A DNA stretch of 64,000 nt, taken from the NCBI GenBank assembly GCA_964548365.1, contig CAZJRD010000010.1:10468-74467 (forward strand), given 5' to 3'. The notes beneath the pieces were generated by a model that was not told the origin of the DNA, ran no database searches, and worked only from the letters and a program-made list of their open reading frames with translations. The position numbers were made by a program, and so were the translations under genes. Below, in pieces: positions 34,231-42,249 of the stretch. Source of the stretch: B46-G9 sp964548365. GTDB taxonomy: Bacteria; Desulfobacterota; DSM-4660; Desulfatiglandales; Desulfatiglandaceae. Within the stretch, counting starts at the first letter, position 1. Every line of letters begins with the position of its first letter.

Positions 34231-34336
34231 AAAGAGTGAAAATAGACGCCTGCTTTTTCCCCCAGGATGAAATGCCGACAAGATCTGCACCATTCACGGA
34301 AAGGAGGCGACCTCTCCAGCTGAAAGTGGATAAGAG

Positions 34337-35542
34337 CTAAGAAGCGGCCAACCGTATGAGCGTGATCTCAGGTGGAGCGCCCAGCCGGATGGGCGGGCCC
34401 CAGTAGCCGGTACCCCTGCTGACATAGATCTGAGTGTTCTGGAAGCGATGCAGTCCAGCGATGAAAGGTTGGGTGAGTCCCACAAAAAAATTCCACGGGA
34501 AGAACTGGCCGCCGTGGGTATGACCGGAAATCTGGAGGTCAAATCCAGCTCGCGCGGCAGCCATTATGCTTCTGGGCTGGTGGGCCAGCAGGATTTTTAC
34601 ATCTACCGGCGGTCCACCTGCTATGGCCTCTTGCGGGTCCGAGCGGTGGCTGGGCATGAAATTCCCGCCCCGGTAATCAGTAACACCACCCAAAAGAATC
34701 AAGCCGCGGCCGCGTTTCAGGACGCGGTGTTCGTTCAACAGGACAGTAAAACCCAGGGTGCGGATCTTTTCCACCCACGGCAAAACCCCCGAATAGTATT
34801 CGTGGTTGCCGGTGACGAAAAAGTTGCCTTCATTTGATCTCAGCCCCGCCAGCGGTGCCACATCGCTGGACAGTTGCCGGACCGTTCCGTCCACCAGATC
34901 GCCGGTCAAGACCACGATATCCGCCCCGAGTCCGTTGACCACCTGAACGACTTTTTCTACAAAAGGACGTCGTATGGTGGGGCTGACGTGAATGTCTGTG
35001 ATTTGTACGATCCTGAAATCCTTGAGATCCCTTGGCAGACCGGCTACAGGGACGGTAATCTTCTTTACCCCCGGGATTTGCTTTGCCTGTGTCAGCCCGT
35101 AAACAGTAAAAACGCCGGCCGCGCCCATCATTCCATAATAGCCACCTGTGACGAGGAAGCCCCTGCGGGAGGGGTCTTCCAACACAGCAGGAGTGGATTT
35201 CCGGCGCATTTTGTGTACTGTTAGAATCTTTCTTAGCATCCTAAGAAAAAAAACCGGTGACAGAAGAATGTCCCTTATTGCGACAAACGTAAAAAGAAAA
35301 CTCAAAAACCCAAGTCCCAGGTAGCCAGACCAAACAAGAACAGCAACCCAGGCATTGTCAACTCCGGCTCTGCGAAGGAGAATCGTCAAAAGAGTGAGGA
35401 GGAAAATGGTAATGATGGACAGGAAAACGGCAACCTTCCAGATGCGGCTGATAGAAGCATTACAGAACAATCGCCAGGTGAAGTAGACAGAAACGCCCCC
35501 GGCAAAAGCAAGAAAAATGGTGACAAAAAGAAATATTTTCAA
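34337..35542 (-). CDS. Membrane-anchored metallophosphoesterase (YkuE-like)
   Basis: 401 residues, TTG start. Three or four hydrophobic segments fill the first 100 residues. SRRGFLVTGGYYGMMGAAG (about residue 124-142) looks like an internal twin-arginine plus hydrophobic motif. Then comes a calcineurin-like phosphoesterase with all five blocks: TDIHVSPT, LTGDLVDG, GNHEYY, a His in LAHQP, and SGHTHGGQFF. Relatives such as YkuE cleave UDP-diacylglycerol-like or other phosphodiester lipids at the outer face of the membrane, but the substrate is not certain. The RR motif suggests that the catalytic domain follows a Tat-like passage across the membrane. Confidence 0.85.
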   Translation of the reverse strand: MKIFLFVTIFLAFAGGVSVYFTWRLFCNASISRIWKVAVFLSIITIFLLTLLTILLRRAGVDNAWVAVLVWSGYLGLGFLSFLFTFVAIRDILLSPVFFLRMLRKILTVHKMRRKSTPAVLEDPSRRGFLVTGGYYGMMGAAGVFTVYGLTQAKQIPGVKKITVPVAGLPRDLKDFRIVQITDIHVSPTIRRPFVEKVVQVVNGLGADIVVLTGDLVDGTVRQLSSDVAPLAGLRSNEGNFFVTGNHEYYSGVLPWVEKIRTLGFTVLLNEHRVLKRGRGLILLGGVTDYRGGNFMPSHRSDPQEAIAGGPPVDVKILLAHQPRSIMAAARAGFDLQISGHTHGGQFFPWNFFVGLTQPFIAGLHRFQNTQIYVSRGTGYWGPPIRLGAPPEITLIRLAAS

Positions 35543-35891
35543 TATCTATCGCCTTTCATCGCCTTGCTGGTTTGGGATCACGTGCGTATTCCGGTGATGG
35601 GCTCACTCATCCCTTGTCCTGCGAACGTGATGGTGTTCATTTTCTTAAACTCTTCGGGCAATATCTCATGCATGAATCCAGCGTGCGCACCTGCGGCAGT
35701 GTGCTCAACCATAATACACAACCCATGACACCAGCACAAAGGCAAAATGTGAAAAACGGGAAGACTCGGTTTTGCATAATCATTCTCTTGCTATTGACGT
35801 TTCTTTTTGGAATGATAAGTGTGATAGCGGTTTCGCAAGGCAAAGCCTCTGCGAAAGAAATCACTTTCTCACCACAGATCAGGAGGTCAAC
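35543..35891. other. Intergenic region upstream of the GK-rich secreted protein
   Basis: No gene is supported. A rightward candidate promoter is TTGCTA (35788-35793), 17 bases, AATGAT (35811-35816). A short stem pairs GCAAGGC with GCCT nearby (about 35835-35850). AGGAGG at 35880-35885 is the ribosome site of the next gene. The longer frames in this stretch have no plausible translation start or protein-like character. Confidence 0.35.
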
Positions 35892-36326
35892 ATGAAATTG
35901 CTCAAAATAATGCTCACGGTCAGCATGCTCTTCCTGGTTTTCTCGTCGGTTGCCGGAGCGGGCGATTTTGACTGGATGAGAGATTTTAACATCAGGGCTG
36001 AAGTGGACCCATCAGGATTCAAGGCACGGCTCGCAGCACGTTTCCAGGTGGGTGATGCGCAGATAAGAGCGGTACTCAGCAACGTGGAAAAACCCGCAGA
36101 TGCCTATATGGCCCTGCGGCTCGGGGAGATGTCAGGCCGCCCCACAGCCCAGGTGGTGGAACAATACAGGGCCCATAAGGGAAAAGGCTGGGGCGCACTG
36201 GCCAAGAGTTTGGGGATAAAGCCCGGCTCCAGGGAATTCCATGCCCTGAAACGGGGCCAGGACCTGTACGAAGACAACCACAAAGGGAAGGGCAAAGGAA
36301 AAGGCAAGGGCAAAGGCCGAAAGTAG
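35892..36326 (+). CDS. Secreted conserved hypothetical protein with Gly-Lys tail
   Basis: 144 residues from the ATG at 35892 with AGGAGG at the right spacing. A signal peptide (about 1-24, ending AGAG) is followed by a soluble domain containing VEKPADAYMALRLGEMSG and KGWGALAKSLGIKPGSREFH, and a terminal run of alternating Gly and Lys (KGKGKGKGKGKGRK). From memory, similar short exported proteins with GKGWG-LGIKPGS motifs occur in Geobacter-like Desulfobacterota, without known function. A terminator at 36378-36415 closes the unit. Confidence 0.75.
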   Translation: MKLLKIMLTVSMLFLVFSSVAGAGDFDWMRDFNIRAEVDPSGFKARLAARFQVGDAQIRAVLSNVEKPADAYMALRLGEMSGRPTAQVVEQYRAHKGKGWGALAKSLGIKPGSREFHALKRGQDLYEDNHKGKGKGKGKGKGRK

Positions 36327-36377
36327 GAAGTCTGCCTCGAGGACCCAAAAGAAGAACCTGCTCTTCTCCTGTCTCTG

Positions 36378-36415
36378 CCCCGGACGTCTGTTTTGAGGAG
36401 CGTTCGGGGTTTCTT
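36378..36415 (+). terminator. Rho-independent terminator
   Basis: CCCCGGACG (36378-36386) pairs with CGTTCGGGG (36401-36409), nine positions with one G.U, with a 14-nt loop and a T-rich tail TTTCTTTAT. It follows the secreted GK-rich protein gene by about 50 bases. Confidence 0.7.
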
Positions 36416-36548
36416 TATACCTTCCATTCCAGGACCATGCACATGTTTTCAGTACCGGTACCGTCATGATCCCTCCCATATCGCTTTCCCAAGGGCAGGC
36501 CAGGGACAACGGCGACATGCGGCAACGCGGAAAATTCACTAAAACACC

Positions 36549-36577
36549 TTGACATAAGTTATATCTTTCAATAAAAT
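36549..36577 (+). promoter_or_regulatory. Sigma-70 promoter of the Lrp-panB module
   Basis: TTGACA (36549-36554), 17 bases, TAAAAT (36572-36577) is a near-consensus pair in an AT-rich stretch, 82 bases upstream of the regulator gene. A second TTGACA occurs at 36614-36619 without a convincing -10. Confidence 0.65.
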
Positions 36578-36587
36578 TGAATTTTAA

Positions 36588-36600
36588 CGAATAATATTCG
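36588..36600. promoter_or_regulatory. AT-rich palindrome, candidate Lrp-family operator
   Basis: CGAATAATATTCG is a perfect 13-bp palindrome (centre base A) just downstream of the -10 element, near the expected transcription start. Lrp/AsnC proteins bind AT-rich palindromes and usually autoregulate, so this could be the operator for the adjacent regulator. Confidence 0.45.
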
Positions 36601-36658
36601 CTAATTTATCTATTTGACAAAAATATCAATTGGTCTTGATGTCCTTGGGAGGTGAGCT

Positions 36659-37144
36659 ATCGATAAGCTGGATATCCAAATCCTCGATATGTTGCAGGGC
36701 AATGCCCGTGCAAAAAATATCGATATGGCCCGCGAACTGGGGGTTGCTCAATCCACGGTGCTGGAACGGGTTCGGCGGTTGGAAGAACAGGGATTGATCA
36801 GGGGATATCGTGCCATCATCGATCCGGAAAAGCTGGGGTTGACGATCCAGGCCTTTGTGTCCGTGACCATGCAGAGGCACGAGGCGGAGACCATCAGGGA
36901 ATTCGAGGAGGGTGTCAGAAAACTGCATGGGGTCCGGGCGTGCTACCACCTGACCGGTCGGTTTGATTACCTCCTCCACGTGGCGGTGAAGGACCTGGAA
37001 GACTTGGGAAAACTGGTCAAAACGGAAATAGCCGCCCTGGATGGGTATGGGAAATCGGAGACCTTCGTGATTTTCTCCGAGATAAAGCCCGATGAAGGGG
37101 TTCCCATTGGCGACAGTGCAGCCCAAGAGAATGAGCAGAAGTAA
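36659..37144 (+). CDS. Lrp/AsnC family transcriptional regulator (probable AUC start)
   Basis: The first in-frame ATG (36689) would remove the start of the DNA-binding domain. The frame upstream reads IDKLDIQILDMLQGNARAKN, the normal Lrp N-terminus, beginning at an ATC codon at 36659 that stands six bases after GGAGG (36648-36652); a stop lies two codons earlier, so no ATG can precede it. I therefore take ATC as the start, giving 161 residues. A winged HTH (IDMARELGVAQSTVLERVRRLEEQG) is followed by a RAM effector domain. It probably controls panB and the two genes after it, using an amino acid as signal. A sequencing error (ATC for ATG) is possible. Confidence 0.8.
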   Translation: MDKLDIQILDMLQGNARAKNIDMARELGVAQSTVLERVRRLEEQGLIRGYRAIIDPEKLGLTIQAFVSVTMQRHEAETIREFEEGVRKLHGVRACYHLTGRFDYLLHVAVKDLEDLGKLVKTEIAALDGYGKSETFVIFSEIKPDEGVPIGDSAAQENEQK

Positions 37145-37222
37145 CGTTTTGTTTTCGAAATCTTTTCCCTTTGATAAAGAGGGATCAAGGAAGATTTTTC
37201 TCATCCACAAAAAGGGAGGAAC

Positions 37223-38083
37223 ATGATGCAAAAGAAAAAACTCATGATTCATGATTTTATGAGGATGAAGCAGGAAGCGGAAAAGATCACCTGGATTACT
37301 TCGTACGATTATCCCACCGGTCAGTTTGCGGAGGCGGCCGGGATGGACATGATCCTCGTGGGAGACTCCCTGGGCATGTGTGTGTACGGCTATGAGAGTA
37401 CGGTACCCGTTACTATGGATCAGTGCATCGTCCACAGCGAGGCGGTGCGGCGTGCGGCGTCCAATACCTTTGTGGTGGGTGACATGCCCCTGGGGAGCTA
37501 CCAGGTGTCTGACTCGGAGGCGGCCGGGAACGCCATCCGCTTCCTCAAGCAAGCCGGGGTCGATGCCATCAAGCTGGAAGGCGGAAAGCGGGTCCTTTCA
37601 AGGATCAGGGCGATCCTGGATGCGGGAATCGTGGTCATCGGTCACATCGGCCTCACCCCCCAGAGTTCAGGACAGGTGGGGGGGCACAAGGCCCAGGGGA
37701 GGACGGTGGAATCCGCCAGGATGGTTATCGAGGATGCCCTGGCTATCGAGGAGACGGGGGCCCAGATGCTGCTCATTGAGGCGGTACCTCCAGAAGTGGC
37801 CGGATTTATTGCCAAAAAGCTCAGAATCCCGGTGCTCAGCATTGGTGCAGGCCCCGGATGCGACGGCCAACTCCTGATCGTCTCTGATCTTATCGGACAA
37901 TTTACCGCGTTTACTCCCAAATTCGTAAAGCAGTACGCCAATGTGGCGGAGGTGGTAACAAAGGCGCTCAAGGCGTATGTGAGCGATGTACGAAACGGGA
38001 CATTTCCTACTGATGAGCACTGCTACCACATGATGAAGGGTGAAGAGGAAAAGCTCAAAGAAGTGATCAAAAAATATACATAG
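37223..38083 (+). CDS. panB: 3-methyl-2-oxobutanoate hydroxymethyltransferase (PanB)
   Basis: 286 residues, normal size. PanB adds a hydroxymethyl group from methylene-tetrahydrofolate to 2-oxoisovalerate, making ketopantoate for coenzyme A. The metal and substrate motifs are seen: TSYDYPTGQFA, ILVGDSLGM, GDMPLGSYQ, AIKLEGGKR, HIGLTPQS, GGHKAQGR and IGAGPGCDGQLL. Small changes from the standard enzyme (GDMPF to GDMPL, FKVQG to HKAQG) leave function probable but not certain. The ribosome site is GGGAGGAAC. panC and panD are absent; instead an unknown 421-residue gene starts 12 bases later. Confidence 0.9.
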   Translation: MMQKKKLMIHDFMRMKQEAEKITWITSYDYPTGQFAEAAGMDMILVGDSLGMCVYGYESTVPVTMDQCIVHSEAVRRAASNTFVVGDMPLGSYQVSDSEAAGNAIRFLKQAGVDAIKLEGGKRVLSRIRAILDAGIVVIGHIGLTPQSSGQVGGHKAQGRTVESARMVIEDALAIEETGAQMLLIEAVPPEVAGFIAKKLRIPVLSIGAGPGCDGQLLIVSDLIGQFTAFTPKFVKQYANVAEVVTKALKAYVSDVRNGTFPTDEHCYHMMKGEEEKLKEVIKKYT

Positions 38084-38095
38084 GAGGGAAGCGCC

Positions 38096-39361
38096 ATGTC
38101 GAATTTACGAAACCTTTTGAAAATGGCCCCTGATCGACTGGAGGAGATCAATCGCTTCCTGCTCGATCCCCAGAACGAACTGATCAATAAACTCCTCAGG
38201 ATTGTGGAAAAATACGGCGGCCCAGACGAAATCAATCGAAGGGCCGCGGAAGCCCGCGATCTTGAAAAGCTCAAGGGACGCCTGAAGGAGATGCATTCCC
38301 CGTACCTGTCCGATATTGAGTGGCTGGAAGAGCAGAGAGAGAAGAGGACGTTCGTTCCTATCACCGAGTATCGAAAAAGGGTCCTGGGTGAAAAGGGCAG
38401 TACTATGCAGTTCAATAAGGATACTGCCGTCACCCTCGAGATATCAGCGCTCCAGTTTTTCCCGTGGCTGATTGCCGAAGCCAGGCGGGCCATTGAAAAA
38501 AAGCAGCTCATGCCGGGGAGGTATATCCGGGTCCGCAACATGCTGGAGCAGGTGGTTGACCAGGGAGATATCCTGGCCGTTGCCGCTGCCATGCAGATCG
38601 TTGGGGCCAGCTATGTGGAGACCCTCGATACCAAGGGCACCGATGGCTCAAACGTGCACCTGGGGGGACCGGAAACCATTACCGGGTACTTTGGGGGTGT
38701 GGGCCAGCCCAACGATCATCCCCTGAAATGGGTGGATGAATATCTCCACTACTATACAAACTACGGCATCCGTCAGGTACTCAACATCAATTCTGGAACG
38801 GTTTTCCTCGCGTACATGCTCCACAAGCTCGGTATTGATAACGAGTTCAAGATCTCCGTGTATATGGGAAATGACAACCCGTTTGCCGTCCTGTGGACCC
38901 TGGCAGGCGCAAAACTCTTCTCCCGTGACGACGGGTCGACCAGCCTTATCGGGTTGAATTTTTCAAATTCGGTAAACAATGACACCATTCTGGCGAGCCA
39001 CATTATTCGGAAATCACTGGGTTTTGAAAATGTCGTGCGTTTTGAACACCATATCACCGAGACGTGGAAATCCATTGTCATCCAGCCATACAACCGGCGT
39101 GATGAGCTGGTGGAGATCGCGAAAACAGTACCCAATATCTCGGCCAAACATGAAGGTGGAGACGAGGAGGTGGAAACGGCGAGCGATCACCCGTCCGACA
39201 TCCTGGAATATTTCATGGCAAAGGAAGACATCATCAAGCAGGGGCTCATGGACGCTCTGGAACAAAATTTTTTGAGCAAGCATGAGGCCGTCAATGCCAC
39301 GGCCGACGCCCTGACAAAGGCCGGCATCGATGTGGTGTGTGCTTGGAATCTCCACCGATAG
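38096..39361 (+). CDS. Uncharacterised 421-aa protein linked to panB
   Basis: I do not recognise a family. It has no signal or membrane segment. The first 120 residues are strongly charged and helical (EEINRFLLDPQNELINKLL). From about residue 120 it becomes compact and alpha/beta-like, with blocks that look active-site-like: GASYVETLDTKGTDGSNVHLG, LGGPETITGYFGG, NDHPLKWVDEY, VLNINSGTVFLAYML, YMGNDNPFAVLWTLAGAKLF, IGLNFSNSVNNDTILASH, and a C-terminal AGIDVVCAWNLH. These could be a TIM-barrel-type enzyme core, but that is inference. Its close spacing to panB and to an aminotransferase gene suggests a shared pathway. Confidence 0.8.
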   Translation: MSNLRNLLKMAPDRLEEINRFLLDPQNELINKLLRIVEKYGGPDEINRRAAEARDLEKLKGRLKEMHSPYLSDIEWLEEQREKRTFVPITEYRKRVLGEKGSTMQFNKDTAVTLEISALQFFPWLIAEARRAIEKKQLMPGRYIRVRNMLEQVVDQGDILAVAAAMQIVGASYVETLDTKGTDGSNVHLGGPETITGYFGGVGQPNDHPLKWVDEYLHYYTNYGIRQVLNINSGTVFLAYMLHKLGIDNEFKISVYMGNDNPFAVLWTLAGAKLFSRDDGSTSLIGLNFSNSVNNDTILASHIIRKSLGFENVVRFEHHITETWKSIVIQPYNRRDELVEIAKTVPNISAKHEGGDEEVETASDHPSDILEYFMAKEDIIKQGLMDALEQNFLSKHEAVNATADALTKAGIDVVCAWNLHR

Positions 39362-39365
39362 GCTC

Positions 39366-39550
39366 ACAAATGCCAAATGACAAAATCCAAATTCCAAACA
39401 AATGTCAAATATCAAATGAGTAAATTGAGGAAAAGTCGTCACCGCTCTGGAATGCTCCTTCGTCTTTGACTGGAGCAGGCAGGTGAGCTGGATATATTTT
39501 GTTATTGAGTCATTTGGATTTTAATTGACATTTGAGCTTTGACATTTGTC
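39366..39550. repeat. AT-rich inverted and tandem repeat element
   Basis: The unit CAAATG(A/T)CAAA and relatives recur several times at 39366-39418, and the complementary forms (TTTGACATTTG, TCATTTGGATTTT) recur at 39509-39549, giving imperfect arms about 45 bases long around a loop of about 90 bases. This is a recognisable kind of dispersed intergenic repeat in Desulfobacterota. It interrupts the panB-unknown-aminotransferase run and could act as a mild terminator. Confidence 0.6.
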
Positions 39551-39579
39551 TTTTCCGGTTTATCCGGTTAGAGGTCAAG

Positions 39580-40791
39580 ATGACCAACAAAATATCTAAG
39601 TTATACTCCAGGACAACAGCGTCCATGAAACACTCTTTCATCCGTCAGATCCTGAAGGTGACCAAGGGGGTCCCGGGGATGATCTCCTTTGCCGGGGGAC
39701 TCCCCAGCCCGGAGACGTTTCCAAAGGATCTGCTCGCCGATCTCTTTGCCATGGTCATCCGCGAGGAAGGCGATGAGGTGCTGCAGTATGGGGCAAGCGA
39801 CGGTGACAGGGTCTTCAAGGAAGTCATCAAGGATTTCGAGGAGGTTCCCTATCTGTCGGATGACGAAATTATGATCACCGTGGGTTCCACAAACGGCATC
39901 TACTATTTCACCAGGACCCTGGTGGATCCGGGGGATGTCGTCGTCTGCGAGGCCCCCGGATTCCCCGGTTCTCTGGCGGCCATGGAGGCCTGTGGTGCCC
40001 GGATGATCGGCGTGGAGATGGACAAACTGGGCATGATACCGGACCAGTTAAGAAAGACTCTCAGGGAGCTGTTTGACAAGGGAAAGTCCGTTAAGTTCAT
40101 CTACGTGATCCCGGAATTTCAGAACCCGACGGGAAAGACCATGGATTTGGACCGGAGGCGCCGTATCATCGAGATCGCCAAAGATTTCGACCTCCCCATT
40201 CTTGAGGATCAGCCCTACCGTGAGCTCCGCTACACCGGCGAGCGGATCATCACCCTGTGGGAACTGGCCAGGACCGAGTTTGATGACCCCAAACTGGTGA
40301 CCATTGCCAAGTCATTTTCAAAGATCCTGGGTCCAGGCTTGCGGCTCGGTTTCGCAGCCGGGCCCCAGGCAATGCTTGGTCCCATGGTCAAGTGGGCGCA
40401 AAAGACCACGGTGAGTCCCGACTGCGCCACTCAGCGAGTCACCGCTCGATTTATGGAAAAGGGGCTGATGCGGGAGCATATCAAAAAGATCATCAACCTC
40501 TACCGCCCCCGGCGCGATGCAATGCTGGAGGCCCTGCAACAACATATGCCTGAGGCCGTTTCGTGGACCATTCCCGAGGGGGGCATGTTCATCTGGGTCA
40601 GTTTTGATAATGGGGTTGATACTGATGCGCTTTTCGAGCGTGCCATTGAACAAAAGGTGGCTTTCATTCCGGGGAGCAAGTTCTACCCGGAAGGGACCCA
40701 AAAGACGAACGAGATGCGCCTCAACTTTTCCTATTCCAGTGTTGGTCAGATCCATGAGGGCATCAAACGGCTGGCAAGATTGTGCTGTTAA
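39580..40791 (+). CDS. PLP-dependent class I/II aminotransferase (2-aminoadipate/LysN-like)
   Basis: 403 residues from the ATG at 39580 (AGAGGT upstream); the frame open before it is not coding. The N-terminal MISFAGGLPSPETFP and the PLP lysine motif TIAKSFSKILGPGLRLGF, with Asn/Asp/Tyr cofactor contacts in FQNPTGKTMDL and ILEDQPYRELRY, match the LysN/2-aminoadipate branch. That branch has wide specificity including branched-chain amino acids. In this context it could make 2-oxoisovalerate from valine for PanB, which is an inference. No MocR-type DNA-binding domain is attached. Confidence 0.88.
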   Translation: MTNKISKLYSRTTASMKHSFIRQILKVTKGVPGMISFAGGLPSPETFPKDLLADLFAMVIREEGDEVLQYGASDGDRVFKEVIKDFEEVPYLSDDEIMITVGSTNGIYYFTRTLVDPGDVVVCEAPGFPGSLAAMEACGARMIGVEMDKLGMIPDQLRKTLRELFDKGKSVKFIYVIPEFQNPTGKTMDLDRRRRIIEIAKDFDLPILEDQPYRELRYTGERIITLWELARTEFDDPKLVTIAKSFSKILGPGLRLGFAAGPQAMLGPMVKWAQKTTVSPDCATQRVTARFMEKGLMREHIKKIINLYRPRRDAMLEALQQHMPEAVSWTIPEGGMFIWVSFDNGVDTDALFERAIEQKVAFIPGSKFYPEGTQKTNEMRLNFSYSSVGQIHEGIKRLARLCC

Positions 40792-40902
40792 TCAAGCTGG
40801 CCCGATTCAGGGAAGGCGCAGAGGACGAGAAGCAAAATCTCACCATCATCCTCCCCCCGGCAAGGGAGCCCGACGGGGGAGGCATCAAAAGAGGACAAGA
40901 AA

Positions 40903-41124
40903 TCACTTGGCAGGGATATAGGGGACTTCAATTCCCCACCAGTCCTGCTCCTGGGATTGTTTTGCCTTCTCCGCATCGGGATTTTTGTACCCAAACCAGC
41001 TGAATTTCAGGTGATCGAAGTTTTTGTACATAGTACCATGTTGCCAGAAGCCTGATTCCTTGGCACCTGCCCCGCATCCATAGAGAAACAATCCCATCAG
41101 AATCAATAGAATCCACTTTTTCAT
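40903..41124 (-). CDS. Small lipoprotein (73 aa)
   Basis: Start at the second ATG (41124), giving a typical lipoprotein signal: MKKWILLILMGLFLYGCGAG with the lipobox LYGC. The mature part is about 55 residues, polar, with aromatic residues (DHLKFSWFGYKNPD) and the ending WWGIEVPYIPAK. A GGGGGAATATAAGG sequence gives the ribosome site. No family recognised. It is convergent with the aminotransferase gene. Confidence 0.7.
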   Translation of the reverse strand: MKKWILLILMGLFLYGCGAGAKESGFWQHGTMYKNFDHLKFSWFGYKNPDAEKAKQSQEQDWWGIEVPYIPAK

Positions 41125-41556
41125 CCTTATATTCCCCCTTTCTGCAAGTTCATTCAATTGGGTGAACCACCAACTCTATCTCACCTGAACTAACTCTTAT
41201 TCCATTTCCTTGACTTTTCCGAAGCTGCATCGTTTCAGCTTTTGTTACTAGTCTAGTATAAAGCATTTTTCCGAAAAGTCCACACCGAAAGCTCACATTT
41301 CGGACGCCGGATCCAAGGGACAATGGCACGCCTGCTCTAGGAAAATTTCCGCTTGCCCGGTCCCGGCGGGCTTGGTTCTCACTCACCTGCGATCTACCGT
41401 GCGAAACCCTGAAGTGTGAATTCATTAAAGTCCCAAACGCCCGCATCCGATTCTCTATTCATAAGGTCAAACAGGAGGGTTCAACATGGCATTCCATCGG
41501 AATCGAATCCACCTTTTACCTACCAGGATGGAACCATTTATCAGGGGAACACCGCA
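41125..41556. other. Intergenic region, 432 bases
   Basis: No gene is supported; an ORF of about 98 codons on the minus strand (41150-41446) has no protein-like features. The region separates a leftward small lipoprotein from a rightward lipoprotein cluster. The stretch TTTTGTTACTAGTCTAGTATAAAG near 41238-41262 is AT-rich and could hold a -10 (TATAAA). Confidence 0.35.
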
Positions 41557-42249
41557 TTGAAAACCGGTCGTAAAAACGCAGTGACGAGGAGACCCGGCAG
41601 GTGGAATAGCCTGGCTTTCTGCTTGATTTTTTGCCTGTTTTCAACGGTGACCGGCTGTGCCACTGGGCCTTGGAGAGTCAACCCGGAATGGACGACGCGG
41701 GCCAAAGACATCCGGGCCCTTCTGGTTGTTCCGGCAGAGGTCAGGATCTATCAGGTGCCACCAGGAGGAATGATCCAACTCAGTAGAGACTGGAGCGAAC
41801 GCGGCCGTCGGAATCTTAACAATGCGATCCTACAAGGCTTCGGGAACAGGAATTACCGGGTGAAACTCCTGGAGGCCAAAGGGGAAATTCACCGGGAGAT
41901 GATGCATATTCTGCCCCTTTTCAGGGCTGTGGACAAATCCATCCGGTTACACACCTATGGGCCGCAGGTCTTTCCCGACAAGATTGCCCATTTTGACTAT
42001 TCCGTGGGGTCCTTGAAAGGGCTTCTGGAGAAGCTCCATTGCGACGCCATGGTTTTCGCCCGGGGTTTCGGCCAGGTATCCGAAGGACCCAGAAAGGCTT
42101 ACCTGAGCCTTGCCCTCGCGGATTCATCGGGAACCATCCTCTGGTATGGCATAAAAGGTTCTCGGGGAGATCATGATCTCAGGGATCCCAGGAGTGTGGA
42201 AAATCTCGTGGACGCCCTGCTCTCGGATTTTCCGGAGGCAGGACGATGA
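41557..42249 (+). CDS. Lipoprotein, function unknown (230 aa)
   Basis: The start is a TTG at 41557, chosen because AGGGGAA lies seven bases ahead and because it places a lipoprotein signal at the N-terminus: basic RRPGRWN, hydrophobic LAFCLIFCLFSTVTG, Cys 34 in the lipobox VTGC. The mature part (residues 35-230) has a conserved-looking alpha/beta pattern with WYGIKG and VDALLSDFPEA at the end. Related proteins with a GNA1162-like shape exist in other species, but I cannot name this one. Its stop overlaps the M48 gene start by four bases, and the three lipoprotein/peptidase genes form one operon. Confidence 0.72.
   Translation: MKTGRKNAVTRRPGRWNSLAFCLIFCLFSTVTGCATGPWRVNPEWTTRAKDIRALLVVPAEVRIYQVPPGGMIQLSRDWSERGRRNLNNAILQGFGNRNYRVKLLEAKGEIHREMMHILPLFRAVDKSIRLHTYGPQVFPDKIAHFDYSVGSLKGLLEKLHCDAMVFARGFGQVSEGPRKAYLSLALADSSGTILWYGIKGSRGDHDLRDPRSVENLVDALLSDFPEAGR

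Noticed and set aside
36626..37552. 308-codon minus-strand frame over the Lrp and panB starts
   Set aside because: It crosses two real genes and their spacer and has composition typical of antisense frames.
39366..39550. Possible CRISPR array because of repeated CAAATG units
   Set aside because: The units are short, irregular and arranged as inverted arms, without uniform spacers or cas genes.
41150..41446. 98-codon minus-strand ORF between lipoprotein genes
   Set aside because: No ribosome site or recognisable pattern, and it overlaps the 5' part of the small lipoprotein gene.
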